Assembly: GCF_000280495.2 (NCBI RefSeq)
Contig: NZ_CP018016.1
Span: forward strand, 3,410,001 to 3,474,000
Direction of reading: 5' to 3'
DNA length: 64,000 bases
DNA from: Kosakonia radicincitans DSM 16656
GTDB lineage: Bacteria > Pseudomonadota > Gammaproteobacteria > Enterobacterales > Enterobacteriaceae
Positions 26,514 through 37,820 of this stretch are shown here, one piece after another (position 1 is the stretch's first letter; each line of letters begins with the position of its first letter). Below the pieces are notes generated by a model that did no database searches, had not been told where the DNA came from, and worked only from the letters and a program-made list of their open reading frames with translations. A program made the position numbers and the translations under genes.

Positions 26514-27251
26514 ATGTATTCTACCGATGTCGTAAAAGAAAATGCCTACCTTTCAGCCACCCGCTCGGGGCTGGAATCGAACGAGATCGCTACTCTTCAG
26601 CGCTCCTTGCCTTCCCGGTATAATCTGCGGCATTTGAAAAAAAATGAATCATTAAAACTCGTACTGCAAAAGAAAGCGGGAAAATCACGTGTCGTGGCCT
26701 ATAAATTTACGTCCGGTTCATTTAATTACACGGCGTATCGTATATCAGATAAAAAATTCTATAACCTTTCCGATACTTCCGGGAAAGGCAGTCTCGATTA
26801 TCCGTTACCGGCCACAGCAAGACTCAGTTCGCCTTTCAATCCTGCAAGACTTAACCCGGTATCGGGAAAAGTGAGTCCCCATAATGGCATTGATTATTCC
26901 ATGCCCATGAACACGAAAATAGTCAGCGTCATCGACGGAAAAATCACCCGGGCCGAATACAACAGCACCATGGGATATTTTGTTGAAGTAACAGGAAAAG
27001 CCGGTGTTAAAACTCGCTATCTCCACCTCAATAAAATACTCGTTACTAAAGGGGCCAGGGTTACCCGGGGAGGCGCTATTGCGTTATCCGGTAACAGCGG
27101 ACGTTCATCCGGTCCTCATCTGCATTACGAGCTGGTCATCAATAACAATCCTGTTAACTCACTGGCGTTCCGGGCAGCGGCACCCGCTGATAACAAACTT
27201 GAACAGCATGCCTTTGCGCATGCCAGAGACTACGAACGATACCTAGACTGA
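26514..27251 (+). CDS. M23-type peptidase-fold protein, PcoG-like
   Basis: The 245-residue product has a LysM/OapA-like N-terminal part and a C-terminal M23 (LytM) domain: HNGIDYSMPMN near residue 122, YLHLNKI near 168 and the H-x-H motif SGPHLHYELV near 200. These hold the zinc ligands of the family. This is the protein called PcoG in copper/silver islands. It has no signal peptide from this ATG and an in-frame TAA lies directly before it, so the gene may have lost its 5' end. Confidence 0.7.
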   Translation: MYSTDVVKENAYLSATRSGLESNEIATLQRSLPSRYNLRHLKKNESLKLVLQKKAGKSRVVAYKFTSGSFNYTAYRISDKKFYNLSDTSGKGSLDYPLPATARLSSPFNPARLNPVSGKVSPHNGIDYSMPMNTKIVSVIDGKITRAEYNSTMGYFVEVTGKAGVKTRYLHLNKILVTKGARVTRGGAIALSGNSGRSSGPHLHYELVINNNPVNSLAFRAAAPADNKLEQHAFAHARDYERYLD

Positions 27252-27253
27252 TA

Positions 27254-27276
27254 ACGGGGCCGCGACGCGGCCCCGT
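27254..27276. terminator. GC-rich hairpin after the PcoG-like gene
   Basis: ACGGGGCCGCG / CGCGGCCCCGT forms a near-perfect stem just after the stop at 27251, between convergent genes. There is no T-run on the plus strand. Confidence 0.55.
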
Positions 27277-27284
27277 CTGCCGGA

Positions 27285-27482
27285 TTAATTTTTTTTATCG
27301 TTTTCACTTCCTTGATGTTGATGATCTCCATGCCCTCCGTGGCCGTGGAAAAGATGCATTAGCGGGCAGACCAGCAATAACAGATATGGCCAGTAACCTG
27401 CCACATGTGACCAGTGTTCGCGCAGGAGGGCAAATGCCGCGATCGCGGCGACAGCAATAAGCGCATAGGTGGTACTTTTCAT
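27285..27482 (-). CDS. DUF2933 small membrane protein
   Basis: The 65-residue product has one or two membrane helices (TTYALIAVAAIAAFALL and YWPYLLLLVCPLMHLF). A histidine-rich tail (HGHGGHGDHQHQ) follows and could bind metal. It belongs to DUF2933, a regular companion of SilP-type ATPases, and lies 40 bp downstream of silP. Confidence 0.8.
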   Translation of the reverse strand: MKSTTYALIAVAAIAAFALLREHWSHVAGYWPYLLLLVCPLMHLFHGHGGHGDHQHQGSENDKKN

Positions 27483-27522
27483 ACTGGACTCCTTCTGTTC
27501 GTAACAGCCCCTTCACTCAGTG

Positions 27523-29964
27523 TTATTTCCCGAGCCTGACACTTTTCAGACGCAACGCATTCACAATGACGCTGACGGAGGAAAGAGCCATGGCCGCCGC
27601 CGCAATAACTGGCGACAGCAGTATTCCATACACAGGATAAAGCAGACCTGCAGCCACAGGCACGCCAAGTGCGTTGTAGATAAATGCAAAAAACAGATTC
27701 TGTCGGATATTTTTCATGGTGATTTCTGACAGATGACGGGCCCTGTTCAGTATCATCAGGTCGCCTTTGAGAAGGGTGACTCCGGCACTTTCAATTGCCA
27801 CATCTGTACCCGTTCCCATGGCTATACCCACGTCAGCCGCTGCCAGCGCCGGGGCATCATTCACACCGTCTCCGGCCATCGCAACCACATGGCCAGACGC
27901 TTTCAGTCGGGTTATCACTGCTTTTTTGCCATCCGGCAGAATCCCGGCTTCAACCTCATCTATTCCCAGTTTCCGTGCGACTGCTTCAGCGGTAAGCTGG
28001 TTATCCCCGGTGAGCATAACGATGCGGATCCCCGCCTGACGCAAAGCTTTAAGCGCATCCGGCGTGGTTGCTTTCACGGGATCCGAGATAGCTATCAGGC
28101 CTGCAAGGTGCCCGTCTGTGGCCACATAGATAACGGTAGCGCCTTCCATCCGCAACGTATCCGCAACGGCCTTTTGATTATCAATAACGATACTGTTTTC
28201 CTGCATAGCCAGTTCATTACCAATAACAACCCGTTGACCTTCGACATCGCCTGAGACACCTTTACCCGACGGCGCATTGAAATGAGTGACTGCGGGTATT
28301 GCGATCCCCTTTTCCTGTGCTGCTTTAACTACTGCCATACCCAGCGGATGCTGCGAGCCTTTTTCCACTGCGGCCGTTACACGCAAAAGAGATGTTTCCC
28401 CACCCGGATTGAGACTGATAATCCCTGTCACCGTCGGCGAACCTTCCGTGAGCGTGCCTGTTTTGTCGACAACCAGCGTGTCCACTTTTTCAAGACGCTC
28501 AAGGGCTTCGGCATTCTTGATTAACACCCCGGCCTGGGCTCCTTTGCCCACCCCCACCATTATCGACATCGGCGTGGCCAGCCCCAGCGCGCAGGGACAG
28601 GCAATAATCAGGACCGACACAGCCGCAATGAGACCGTGCGCCATCCTGGGCTCGGGCCCCCAGACAGACCAGATCATGAAAGCAACAACCGCGATAAGTA
28701 TCACCAGAGGAACAAACCAGCCTGAAACGCTGTCAGCCATTCTCTGGATGGGGGCCCGCGAACGCTGTGCATCAGCGACCATCTGAACAATTCGTGAGAG
28801 CATCGTTTCATCACCGACTTTCTCTGCACGGATGATAAGACTACCTGTCTGATTAATGGTCCCCCCGATGACAGGGTCACCCTCCGTTTTGGTAACAGGC
28901 ATAGATTCCCCGGTCACCATCGATTCATCAACGGTTGTTTTGCCTTCGACCACGATACCGTCGACCGGAATACTCTCTCCAGGTCTGATGCGGAGCTTAT
29001 CGCCAGGCAGGACATCTTCCGCATTAATATCCGTTTCATGACCGTCTTGATCCAGCCGCCTGGCGGTTTTGGGGGCAAGGTTAAGAAGCGCAGTAATGGC
29101 ACCTGAGGTTTGTTCCCTTGCCCGCAATTCAAGGACCTGTCCCAGCAGAACAAGCACCGTAATAACAGCTGCGGCTTCAAAATAAATGGCCACCAGGCCA
29201 TCCATGTTTCTGAACGATGCAGGAAACCAGGAGGGGAAGACGGTTGCAATGACGCTGTAAACCCAGGCTACGCCGGTCCCCATTGCAACAAGGGTAAACA
29301 TATTCAGGGAGCGGTTACGTAACGACATTCCGGCCCGGGCGAAGAATGGCCAGCCACACCACAAAACGACAGGAGAGGCCAGAAGTAACTGCAGCCATGT
29401 GTTGTACTGTGGCGGTACTGTATTCCTCAAAGCGGGAAACAGATGAGAACCCATTTCGAGTATCAGAACCGGAAACGCCAGCAACAACCCCAGCCAGAAG
29501 CGTCTTGTCATGTCGCGAAGTTCATCACTCGTCCCCGTGGATGCCGTAGCTACGAGCGGCTCCAGTGCCATTCCACAGACAGGACAGCTTCCGGGACCAC
29601 TACGGCGTATCTCCGGATGCATCGGACATGTCCACACACCTTCAGAAATCTCTTTCTCCGCCTGGCGGTGAGACTGTTTTATCTTATCAGGGCTGACTTC
29701 ATGGTGGTCGTGGTGATGGTGATGTTCACTGGCATCTTCGGTAAAATAATGATCGGGATGGGCTTTAAATTTGCTCTCACAGCTGGCGGAGCAGAAATAA
29801 AGCTGATGGTCCTGGTATCGAATGCTGCTGTGCGCCTTGTCAGGCAGGATGACCATCCCGCACACGGGATCTCTCACCTTATGCAATGCGTGACTCTCGT
29901 CCGGGGATGATGTCTGCTCAGAAGCAGTCTGGTTGTTATGTTCCACTGCATTGTCATTTTTCAC
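27523..29964 (-). CDS. silP: Silver/copper P-type ATPase SilP
   Basis: The 813-residue P1B-type ATPase exports monovalent Ag/Cu across the inner membrane. It has an N-terminal YHS-like metal site (DPVCGMVI...LYFCSASC), a His-rich stretch (HHHHDHHE) and a second site (WTCPMHPE...CPVCGM). Other motifs are the CPC transport motif ([11 protein letters not shown]), phosphorylation loop DKTGTLT and hinge GDGVNDAP. I chose the GTG at 29964 because AAGGAG lies seven bases upstream; the frame could start ten codons earlier without support. Confidence 0.94.
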   Translation of the reverse strand: MKNDNAVEHNNQTASEQTSSPDESHALHKVRDPVCGMVILPDKAHSSIRYQDHQLYFCSASCESKFKAHPDHYFTEDASEHHHHHDHHEVSPDKIKQSHRQAEKEISEGVWTCPMHPEIRRSGPGSCPVCGMALEPLVATASTGTSDELRDMTRRFWLGLLLAFPVLILEMGSHLFPALRNTVPPQYNTWLQLLLASPVVLWCGWPFFARAGMSLRNRSLNMFTLVAMGTGVAWVYSVIATVFPSWFPASFRNMDGLVAIYFEAAAVITVLVLLGQVLELRAREQTSGAITALLNLAPKTARRLDQDGHETDINAEDVLPGDKLRIRPGESIPVDGIVVEGKTTVDESMVTGESMPVTKTEGDPVIGGTINQTGSLIIRAEKVGDETMLSRIVQMVADAQRSRAPIQRMADSVSGWFVPLVILIAVVAFMIWSVWGPEPRMAHGLIAAVSVLIIACPCALGLATPMSIMVGVGKGAQAGVLIKNAEALERLEKVDTLVVDKTGTLTEGSPTVTGIISLNPGGETSLLRVTAAVEKGSQHPLGMAVVKAAQEKGIAIPAVTHFNAPSGKGVSGDVEGQRVVIGNELAMQENSIVIDNQKAVADTLRMEGATVIYVATDGHLAGLIAISDPVKATTPDALKALRQAGIRIVMLTGDNQLTAEAVARKLGIDEVEAGILPDGKKAVITRLKASGHVVAMAGDGVNDAPALAAADVGIAMGTGTDVAIESAGVTLLKGDLMILNRARHLSEITMKNIRQNLFFAFIYNALGVPVAAGLLYPVYGILLSPVIAAAAMALSSVSVIVNALRLKSVRLGK

Positions 29965-30091
29965 AGTAACTCTCCTTATGCATATCTGAAGCATTTTCTG
30001 TCTTCAGGATATGTCATGGATGCGATTACCACGAATGCCGCCGGCATAAGAGTGCCTGCTGCCGGCGTCCCGTTATCAGCCGTTCCGCTGA

Positions 30092-30532
30092 CTATTCGAT
30101 TCGCTGGAAGACTTTTTTACTGCCCTCCGGTGAGAATGCGATAACATCGTAAGCCTCTTTTCGGGCCCCCATCTCCATTCCCGGACTTCCTGCTGGCATA
30201 CCGGGGGTGGCGAGACCGTATATACCCGAACCAGACTGCATGGCCTTATGTATCGTTGCCGCAGGCACATGGCCTTCAATGATCAAATTACCTACAACCG
30301 CGGTATGACAACTTCGTAGTCCAGCAGGAACAGCATGCTTTTCTTTCAGGGCTGACAGCGCCTGATCATTCATGACGTGAGTTCGCACTTCGAACCCGTC
30401 TTTTTCCATCGCCTTGCCCCACAGGGAACAACAGCCACAGTTTTCAGATTTGTACATATCAATGACTTTTTCACTCGCCATTGCAGGCAGTGACAGGCCG
30501 AGAGCCAGGGCCATTAGAACCACTTTTTTCAT
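30092..30532 (-). CDS. silG: DUF411 periplasmic copper-binding protein (sil ORF105-type)
   Basis: The 146-residue protein has a signal peptide (MKKVVLMALALGLSLPAMA) and the DUF411 signature YKSENCGCCSLWGKAMEKDGF, with three closely spaced cysteines, plus the fourth Cys in LRSCHTAVV. A Met-rich segment (GMPAGSPGMEMG) follows. It is the gene between silA and silP called ORF105 or silG. The ATG at 30532 follows AGAGG; an upstream GTG is less likely. Confidence 0.85.
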   Translation of the reverse strand: MKKVVLMALALGLSLPAMASEKVIDMYKSENCGCCSLWGKAMEKDGFEVRTHVMNDQALSALKEKHAVPAGLRSCHTAVVGNLIIEGHVPAATIHKAMQSGSGIYGLATPGMPAGSPGMEMGARKEAYDVIAFSPEGSKKVFQRIE

Positions 30533-30618
30533 ACTCACCTCTGTATATTATCGATATAAACCCTGACGTCAGGGTGAATCAGTGCAGAAGGACGCCCACT
30601 GGGGGCGCCCTTTCAGGG

Positions 30619-33600
30619 TTATGACACGCTTTTTTTATGTCTGCGCAGCCAGATTAATTTGTAGGCGGCAGGAATAATGAACAGGGACAGCAGCGGAGCC
30701 GTGATCATCCCACCAATCATTGGCGCAGCAATACGGCTCATGACTTCTGAACCTGCGCCGGTTCCCCAGAGTATTGGCAGCAGACCCGCAATGATCACCG
30801 CCACGGTCATGGCTTTCGGCCGGACACGCAGTACGGCACCATGATAGAGGGCTTCATCAAGACCTTCCGGTGTGAACGTCTCTTTACGGGACAATTCCGG
30901 GTGCGCTTCAATGGCATGACGCAGATACATCAGCATGACCACGCCAAACTCTGCTGCCACCCCGGCCAGGGCGATAAACCCGGTTCCGGTCGCCACTGAC
31001 ATATGGAAGCCCTGCCAGTACAGGAACCATATTCCGCCAACCAGGGCGAACGGCAGGCTCATCAGGATCAGCAGGGCTTCGTCAACCCGGCGGAATGCCA
31101 GATACAACAGGATGAAAATGATCATCACCGTCATCGGCACCATCAGCTTCAGTTTCTTGTTGGCATGCTCAAGCAGTTCAAACTGTCCGGAGAATGCCAC
31201 ACTGGTTCCCGGTCTCAGTTTCACTTTCTCGCTGATGGCCGTCTTAATGTCGTTAACCACCGACACCATGTCCCTGCCGCGGGCATCAACATAAATCCAG
31301 CTGGCTGGCCGGGCATTTTCGGTTTTCAGCATGGTTGGTCCAGAAACGACGTTAATATCCGCGACATCGCCCAGCGTGATCTGTTGCTTCATCGGGGTCA
31401 GGATCGGCATCTGTTTCAGCGCCTGCGGACTGTTCCGGTAATCCTGCGGGTAGCGAATGTTAATAGGGTACCGGGCCACCCCTTCAACCGTCTCACCCAC
31501 CATAGCACCTCCGATTGCTGAAGAGACGAACAGCTGGACATCACCTACCGTCATCCCGTAGCGGGAGGCTTTCTCCCGGTTGATATCGATATCGATGTAG
31601 CGCCCGCCCTCAAGTCGCTCAGCCAGGACAGACACCACGCCAGGCACGGTTTTGGCTACCGCCTCGATACTCTGCGCCGTCGCGTCGATATCGGACAGAA
31701 CAGTCCCGGACACTTTGATACCTATCGGGCTTTTGATCCCGGTTGAGAGCATATCAATACGGTTACGGATAGGCGGCACCCAGAGGTTTGCCAGACCCGG
31801 TAAACGGACTGTCCTGTCGAGTTCATCAATAATCTTGTCAATTGTCATGCCGGGACGCCACTGATCCTCTGGTTTGAGCTGGATCGTGGTTTCCACCATT
31901 TCAAGCGGTGCGGAATCCGTTGCGGTCTCTGCTTTACCGGTCTTGCCAAATACAGAGGCCACTTCAGGAACGCTTTTGATTAACTTGTCCGTCGTCTGCA
32001 AGAGTGCTGCAGCTTCTGCCGGAGAGACGCCCGGCAGGGTCGACGGCATATACAACAGGTCGCCCTCGTTAATCTTCGGCAGAAACTCGCCACCCACCTG
32101 ACTCAGTGGCCAGATAACGGTGAAAATAGACAAGGCCGCAACCAGCAGGGTTGTTTTTGGCCAGTGGAGAACCCGCAGCAGCAATGGATGATACGCTTTG
32201 ATCAGCACCCGGTTCAGGGGGTTACTGGTCTCGGCAGGAATTTTCCCCCGTATCCAGAATCCCATCAGGATCGGAATGACAATGATGGCCAGCACGGCCG
32301 CCCCCGCCATGGAGTACGTTTTCGTGAATGCCAGCGGGCCAAACAGACGTCCTTCCTGACCTTCCAGGGTAAAGATAGGTATAAAGGACAGGGTGATGAT
32401 CAGCAGGCTGATAAACAGTGCGGGTCCCACTTCCACGGAGGCGTCGGTAATCACCTTCCAGCGGGTGGCGTTGTCAATCTGCTCACCCGGATGCTGATGA
32501 TCCCATTCCTCAAGCCGTTTGTGCGCATTTTCAATCATCACAATGGCGGCATCCACCATCGCGCCGACGGCAATCGCTATCCCTCCCAGCGACATAATAT
32601 TGGCGTTCAGTCCCTGGAAGTGCATGACGATAAAGGCGATACACAGGCCAAGCGGGAGAGAGATAATCGCCACCAGGGCAGAACGTACGTGCCACAGGAA
32701 CAGGGCACAGACGATGGCCACAACGATAAACTCTTCCAGAAGTTTATGGCTGAGGTTATCAATCGCCCGGTCGATTAACTGGCTGCGATCGTAGGTGGTC
32801 ACGATTTCAACGCCTTCCGGCAGGCTAGCCTTCAGTGTCTCCAGTTTATCCCTCACTGCCGTGATTACGTCGCGCGCGTTTTTACCCGACCGCAGGATCA
32901 CCACGCCACCAGCGACTTCCCCCTGGCCGTTTAGTTCGGCAAGACCACGCCGCATTTCAGGCCCGGTCTGCACGCGGGCAACATCCCGCAAATAAACCGG
33001 CACGCCGTTCTCGCCCGTTTTCAGGACGATGTTATTAAAATCATCAATGCTCTGAAGATAACCGCTGGCGCGGACCATATACTCCGCTTCGGCTATTTCA
33101 ACGGATGAACCACCGGCCTCCTGGTTAGACGATTCAAGGGCCTGTTTCACTTCGGGCAGGCTGATCCCATACTGGGACAGTTTTACCGGATTGACCTGAA
33201 TCTGGTACTGTTTCACCACGCCCCCAACCGAGGCTACCTCAGCCACGTTCGGGATGGTCTTCAGCTCAAATTTCAGGAACCAGTCCTGCAAAGAACGCAG
33301 TTCTGAAAGGTCGTGTTTTCCGCTGCGATCGACCAGGGCATATTCAAATATCCAGCCCACCCCCGTGGCGTCCGGGCCGATTTCAGAGCTCACACCCGCA
33401 GGCAGTTTGCCCTGAACCTGATTCAGGTATTCCAGCACGCGTGAACGGGCCCAGTACAGATCGGTGCCGTCTTCAAAAATGACATACACATACGAATCAC
33501 CGAACTGTGAAAAACCACGCACGGTTTTTGCGCCAGGTACGGACAACATGGTAGTGGTAAGCGGATAGGTGACCTGGTTTTCTACAATCTGTGGGGCCTG

Positions 33601-33765
33601 TCCGGGATAGCTGGTTTTAATAATGACCTGCACATCTGACAGGTCAGGCAGGGCATCGACCGGCGTGTTAATAATCGTCCATGTGCCCCAGATGCTGAGA
33701 AACAGGGCACCCATCATGACCAGGAAACGGTTGGCGACAGAGCGCCGGATAATCCATTCAATCAT
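30619..33765 (-). CDS. silA: Silver efflux RND transporter SilA
   Basis: The 1048-residue protein is a CzcA/CusA-type RND pump with twelve membrane helices and two large periplasmic loops. The proton-relay segment is [21 protein letters not shown] near residue 400. It uses proton flux to drive Ag/Cu out through SilB and SilC. The length equals that of reference SilA. It starts 10 bp after silB ends, so silB and silA are presumably one operon. Confidence 0.96.
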   Translation of the reverse strand: MIEWIIRRSVANRFLVMMGALFLSIWGTWTIINTPVDALPDLSDVQVIIKTSYPGQAPQIVENQVTYPLTTTMLSVPGAKTVRGFSQFGDSYVYVIFEDGTDLYWARSRVLEYLNQVQGKLPAGVSSEIGPDATGVGWIFEYALVDRSGKHDLSELRSLQDWFLKFELKTIPNVAEVASVGGVVKQYQIQVNPVKLSQYGISLPEVKQALESSNQEAGGSSVEIAEAEYMVRASGYLQSIDDFNNIVLKTGENGVPVYLRDVARVQTGPEMRRGLAELNGQGEVAGGVVILRSGKNARDVITAVRDKLETLKASLPEGVEIVTTYDRSQLIDRAIDNLSHKLLEEFIVVAIVCALFLWHVRSALVAIISLPLGLCIAFIVMHFQGLNANIMSLGGIAIAVGAMVDAAIVMIENAHKRLEEWDHQHPGEQIDNATRWKVITDASVEVGPALFISLLIITLSFIPIFTLEGQEGRLFGPLAFTKTYSMAGAAVLAIIVIPILMGFWIRGKIPAETSNPLNRVLIKAYHPLLLRVLHWPKTTLLVAALSIFTVIWPLSQVGGEFLPKINEGDLLYMPSTLPGVSPAEAAALLQTTDKLIKSVPEVASVFGKTGKAETATDSAPLEMVETTIQLKPEDQWRPGMTIDKIIDELDRTVRLPGLANLWVPPIRNRIDMLSTGIKSPIGIKVSGTVLSDIDATAQSIEAVAKTVPGVVSVLAERLEGGRYIDIDINREKASRYGMTVGDVQLFVSSAIGGAMVGETVEGVARYPINIRYPQDYRNSPQALKQMPILTPMKQQITLGDVADINVVSGPTMLKTENARPASWIYVDARGRDMVSVVNDIKTAISEKVKLRPGTSVAFSGQFELLEHANKKLKLMVPMTVMIIFILLYLAFRRVDEALLILMSLPFALVGGIWFLYWQGFHMSVATGTGFIALAGVAAEFGVVMLMYLRHAIEAHPELSRKETFTPEGLDEALYHGAVLRVRPKAMTVAVIIAGLLPILWGTGAGSEVMSRIAAPMIGGMITAPLLSLFIIPAAYKLIWLRRHKKSVS

Positions 33766-33775
33766 CGTCGTCTCC

Positions 33776-35068
33776 TCAGTGCCCTGAATGCATATTTACA
33801 GGCTGGTCAGACATTGCTGGCATACTGTTTTCTGTTTTTTCAGGGTGGCGCATACGTTCCAGCGCGCCCGTAATATTGGCTTCGGAGTCAATGAGGAACA
33901 GGCCACTGACCACCACGGTATCGCCTTCATTCAGGCCGGAGCCAATGCCGGACTGTTGCTGTGATTCATGCAGCACCTGGATCTGTTTCGGCACAAACTT
34001 GCCTTCATTATCGACAGTAATCACGCGCTGTTCTTTACCGGTATCGATAACGGCCTGGCTTGGTATCAGCAGCATATCCTGGCTCCGGGTATTCAGTTTC
34101 AGGTAGGCATTCATGCCCGGTTTAAGAAACTCATCCTTATTGGAAACCTGGAGACGGACCTGAAGCGTACGGGTTGTCTGGTCCACGCTGGGAAGAATGT
34201 TCCATTTTTCGACATGGAATGTTTTATCCGGATAAGCCGGTACCGAAATTTCAAACTGCGACGTATCTTTAAGCAGATAGGCGATAGATTCTGGCACTGC
34301 AGCGCTGATCCAGACCGGATCCATCCCCTGAATCTGAGCCACTACTTTATCTTTCGAAATATTCATTCCGGTGCGCAGGTCAAACGCAGTAATGACACCA
34401 TCAATAGGTGCTTTAATGGAAAAACGGGTCTGGATTGTGCGGGTTGCACGCAGCCTCTGAACATCCTCTTCCGGCATGCCAGCCAGACGAAGTCGCTCCA
34501 GCACCCCTTTTATCTGGGTTGGCGTACCGCCTGTACCGGATAGCAGCAGGAACTCACTTTGTGCCTCAACCCATTCAGGAATGGTGATATCGATAAGCGG
34601 AGTGCCTTTCTTCACATGATCGCCAATCGTCAGGGGATACACTTTTTCGACGAATCCGTCAGAGCGCGCCTGTACAATGACAAACTGATACTCGTTGTAA
34701 CTGACATTAGCCGGAATGGTCTGAGTATAATTCAGCATCCCGCGCGTGACTTTTTGTGTTTTTAATCCCAGGTTCTGAACCTGCGTTGGATCAATACGGA
34801 TCCCGCCACTGCTTTTCTCGGCGCTTTCATCAGCATATTTTGGCACCAGGTCCATATCCATAAAAGGCGATTTTCCGGGTTTATCAAATTTGGTATCCGG
34901 TTTCATCGGGTCATACCAGAAAAGAACCTTTCGCTCCGGTGCCTTTTGTTCTGTTTGTACTGTTTTTTGTGATGAGTTGATATACTGCCAGGCAGTAACC
35001 GATATCAGGCCTCCTGCTATGAGGCTGCTGATAATTATTGCAGCATATTTTATCTTTAAAGAAGCCAT
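33776..35068 (-). CDS. silB: Silver efflux membrane-fusion protein SilB
   Basis: The 430-residue periplasmic adaptor has an N-terminal anchor helix and a Met-containing metal site ([26 protein letters not shown], residues 51-76). A barrel/lipoyl part ([19 protein letters not shown]), a helical hairpin and beta barrels follow, and it ends MHSGH. It links SilA to SilC. The length equals that of CusB/SilB relatives. Confidence 0.95.
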   Translation of the reverse strand: MASLKIKYAAIIISSLIAGGLISVTAWQYINSSQKTVQTEQKAPERKVLFWYDPMKPDTKFDKPGKSPFMDMDLVPKYADESAEKSSGGIRIDPTQVQNLGLKTQKVTRGMLNYTQTIPANVSYNEYQFVIVQARSDGFVEKVYPLTIGDHVKKGTPLIDITIPEWVEAQSEFLLLSGTGGTPTQIKGVLERLRLAGMPEEDVQRLRATRTIQTRFSIKAPIDGVITAFDLRTGMNISKDKVVAQIQGMDPVWISAAVPESIAYLLKDTSQFEISVPAYPDKTFHVEKWNILPSVDQTTRTLQVRLQVSNKDEFLKPGMNAYLKLNTRSQDMLLIPSQAVIDTGKEQRVITVDNEGKFVPKQIQVLHESQQQSGIGSGLNEGDTVVVSGLFLIDSEANITGALERMRHPEKTENSMPAMSDQPVNMHSGH

Positions 35069-35181
35069 ACAATTTCTCGCTGAAAAATCAAAACCCCTGG
35101 CATATGCGCCTGATCATTAAATCACTATGATGACTTTATGAATGTTCAGGCGCACTGGTTATATCTGTTCCGGACTGTCAA

Positions 35182-35535
35182 TCAGGATTGCGTAACGTTA
35201 ATGCTTTTGAGCAAGGAGATATTGCCCTGCTGAATAAACGAGAAATCAACATGGTTGCCGGTTTTGAGGGCATTAATAGCGTCGTCTGCATTAACAAAAG
35301 TGAAGCGCATGGTCATTGCAGGCCAGCCCACAGCAGGGATTGCTTCGTGCGAAATGGTGATCTTTTTACTATTCATATCAATGTCTTTAACGACACCGGT
35401 GCCCTTGATAACCTGCTGTGCCGAAGCATCACTGGCAGCGTTCATATCACCATGCTGATGTACTTCAGCATGAAGACCGGCAGAAAACATGACAGAGATA
35501 GCACCAAATAAAACGGCTTTAAGTGAGTTACGCAT
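35182..35535 (-). CDS. silF: Periplasmic silver/copper chaperone SilF
   Basis: The 117-residue protein has a signal peptide (MRNSLKAVLFGAISVMFSAGLHA) and a CusF-type OB-fold. The metal-binding residues sit in ITISHEAIPAVGWPAMTMRF: a His, the Trp capping the site and two Met. It delivers Ag/Cu to SilB. The start at 35535 fits the signal peptide; the longer frame would place 14 basic residues before it. Confidence 0.93.
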   Translation of the reverse strand: MRNSLKAVLFGAISVMFSAGLHAEVHQHGDMNAASDASAQQVIKGTGVVKDIDMNSKKITISHEAIPAVGWPAMTMRFTFVNADDAINALKTGNHVDFSFIQQGNISLLKSINVTQS

Positions 35536-35564
35536 TTTTAATTTCCTGATATGTTGAATATAAT

Positions 35565-36950
35565 TTACTCTACCCAACCGCCACCCAGTGCGGTGAACAG
35601 ATTAATTTCGTTAACCTGTCGGGAATAGGTAAGGTCGAGAATGGCTTGCTGCGTAGTGAACAGGGAGCGTTCTGCATCCAGCACTTCTATGTAGCTGACT
35701 GCACCACTTGAATATAATCCCCGGGCTCGCTGGAGGGTTATCTGGAGTGAATCAAGATAACGCTGCTGTGCCTCGAGTTGCTGGCTAAGACTATCGCGCA
35801 GCGCAAGCGTGTTGGAAACATCCTTAAAGGCCGACTGAATTTTTTGTTCGTAATTAACCACCGACTGTTGCTGGCGAATTTCAGCCAGTTTCAGATTGGC
35901 TTTGTTCCGGCCGGCATTAAAAATAGGAATTTCAATTTTAGGGATAAAATTCCACATTCCGCTTCCTGACGTAAAGAGGCTGGACAACTCCGTACTGCTT
36001 GCGGAAAGGCCACTGGTCAGGGTAATGGACGGGAAAAAGGCCGCTCGCGCTGCGCCAATACTGGCATCAGCCGCTTTAAGCTGATATTCCGCTTCCATGA
36101 TATCCGGGCGCTGCAGCAAAATTTGTGACGACAGGTTTGGGGGCAGTTTTACTGGCGCGATTTCACCACCTTTCATCCCTTTTTCTGACGGAACTGCGCG
36201 GTACGTTCCCAGCACCAGTTGCAGGGCATTGTTTGCCTGAGCCAGATCGCCTTCTCGTTTGGCTATTTCGGCGCGGGTACTTTCGATTTGCCCCCTGGCC
36301 TGTTCAAGCGCCAGAACGTTCGTACTCCCGGTCACCAGTTGTTGCTCAACGAATGCATAAGACTGTTCATAATTTTTCAGCGTTTCCCGCGCAATACGGA
36401 GTTGTTCGTACGCCAGTTGCTGGCTGAAATAGCTCTGTGAAACGTTGGAGACCAGCAGGATGTGTACGGCACGACGGGCTTCTTCGCTGGCAAAGTAGTT
36501 CTGGCGATCAGCCTCACTCATGTTCTTAAGTTTGCCAAAAAAATCGAGCTCATAGTTGAGCTCCAGACCCGCGTCGTACTCCTGTGTGGTCGGCTTGTCA
36601 CCTTTCAGACCACCGCTGTATGTGATCCCGGATGAGGCATTCAGTTGGGGATAACGATCTGCATCCGTGACGTTGAACTGGGCCCGGGCCTCTTCAACCT
36701 TCAGGGCAGCCATTCTCAAATCACGGTTATTAGTCAGAGCTTCACCGATCAACCGGGTAACCTGGGGATCGACAAAAAAGTTACGCCAGCCCGTATCCTG
36801 ATAGCCATTTACCGCTGGCGTCAGGCTGTTATGGGACAGTGAAAACTGCTGGGGTACCGGTGCTGCGGGCCGCTGATATTCAGGCGCAAGCGACACGCAG
36901 CCTGCCAGGATGAATATCGTGCTAATGCTGAGTAATTTTAATTTGAACAT
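35565..36950 (-). CDS. silC: Outer-membrane efflux channel SilC
   Basis: The 461-residue lipoprotein belongs to the TolC/CusC family. The signal peptide has a lipobox (FILAGC), followed by two repeats of the outer-membrane efflux domain (NRDLRMAALKVEEARAQFN and VLGTYRAVPSEKG regions). The frame is open for 101 more codons upstream, but these run into the silC/silR promoter and silR, so I place the start at 36950 at the lipoprotein signal. Confidence 0.95.
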   Translation of the reverse strand: MFKLKLLSISTIFILAGCVSLAPEYQRPAAPVPQQFSLSHNSLTPAVNGYQDTGWRNFFVDPQVTRLIGEALTNNRDLRMAALKVEEARAQFNVTDADRYPQLNASSGITYSGGLKGDKPTTQEYDAGLELNYELDFFGKLKNMSEADRQNYFASEEARRAVHILLVSNVSQSYFSQQLAYEQLRIARETLKNYEQSYAFVEQQLVTGSTNVLALEQARGQIESTRAEIAKREGDLAQANNALQLVLGTYRAVPSEKGMKGGEIAPVKLPPNLSSQILLQRPDIMEAEYQLKAADASIGAARAAFFPSITLTSGLSASSTELSSLFTSGSGMWNFIPKIEIPIFNAGRNKANLKLAEIRQQQSVVNYEQKIQSAFKDVSNTLALRDSLSQQLEAQQRYLDSLQITLQRARGLYSSGAVSYIEVLDAERSLFTTQQAILDLTYSRQVNEINLFTALGGGWVE

Positions 36951-37052
36951 AACGCTTCTCGTCCAGGCAGACCTGGTAAATGGTTCAAATGAAGTCCAGA
37001 GTATTGATAGGGGTACTTTACCTAACGCTCTCTGTTTGCCGAGTGACAGGAT

Positions 37053-37070
37053 AATGACAATGTTGTCATT
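37053..37070. promoter_or_regulatory. CusR-type box between silC and silR
   Basis: AATGACAATGTTGTCATT is a near-perfect inverted repeat of the CusR box type (TGACA spaced from TGTCA). It lies 103 bp upstream of silC and 70 bp upstream of silR, which are divergent. It is expected to bind SilR and serve both promoters. Confidence 0.85.
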
Positions 37071-37139
37071 TTTGCTGTAATCCGTTGATAACGATCGTGG
37101 GCGCAATAGAATGACATTAGCAGCCAGCCGGGGAGCAAG

Positions 37140-37820
37140 ATGAAAATATTGATCGTCGAAGACGAAATTAAAACAGGTGAATATCTCAGCAAAGGGCTTA
37201 CAGAGGCAGGGTTCGTAGTGGATCACGCTGATAATGGTCTTACCGGATATCATCTCGCCATGACAGCCGAGTATGATTTAGTCATTCTGGATATCATGCT
37301 ACCTGATGTGAACGGCTGGGATATCATCCGCATGCTGCGCACTGCCGGAAAGGGTATGCCGGTCTTACTGCTGACAGCCCTCGGCACGATCGAACATAGG
37401 GTCAAAGGACTGGAACTGGGTGCGGACGATTATCTGGTTAAACCCTTTGCGTTTGCCGAACTGCTCGCCCGGGTGAGAACCCTTCTGAGGCGGGGAAACA
37501 CGATGATCACGGAAAGCCAGTTTAGGGTGGCTGACCTCTCGATTGATCTCGTATCCAGAAAAGTCAGTCGCGCCGGAAACCGCATTGTGCTCACCAGTAA
37601 AGAGTTCAGCCTGCTGGAATTCTTCATTCGCCATCAGGGAGAGGTTCTTCCCCGCTCCCTGATTGCCTCTCAGGTCTGGGACATGAATTTTGACAGCGAC
37701 ACTAATGCGATCGATGTCGCAGTAAAGCGACTCCGCGCTAAAATAGACAACGATTACGGGACAAAGCTGATCCAGACAGTCCGGGGCGTGGGCTACATGC
37801 TGGAGGTCCCGGATGCATAG
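37140..37820 (+). CDS. silR: Silver response regulator SilR
   Basis: The 226-residue OmpR-type regulator has a receiver domain (IVEDEIKTG, phospho-Asp in [10 protein letters not shown], Lys in DYLVKPFAF). The C-terminal winged helix ends in [10 protein letters not shown]. It activates the sil genes with SilS. It is close to PcoR, and its gene overlaps silS by eight bases. Confidence 0.95.
   Translation: MKILIVEDEIKTGEYLSKGLTEAGFVVDHADNGLTGYHLAMTAEYDLVILDIMLPDVNGWDIIRMLRTAGKGMPVLLLTALGTIEHRVKGLELGADDYLVKPFAFAELLARVRTLLRRGNTMITESQFRVADLSIDLVSRKVSRAGNRIVLTSKEFSLLEFFIRHQGEVLPRSLIASQVWDMNFDSDTNAIDVAVKRLRAKIDNDYGTKLIQTVRGVGYMLEVPDA

Noticed and set aside
36951..37253. 101-codon N-terminal extension of SilC
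   Set aside because: It covers the divergent promoter and CusR-type box and the start of silR; the lipoprotein signal starts at 36950.
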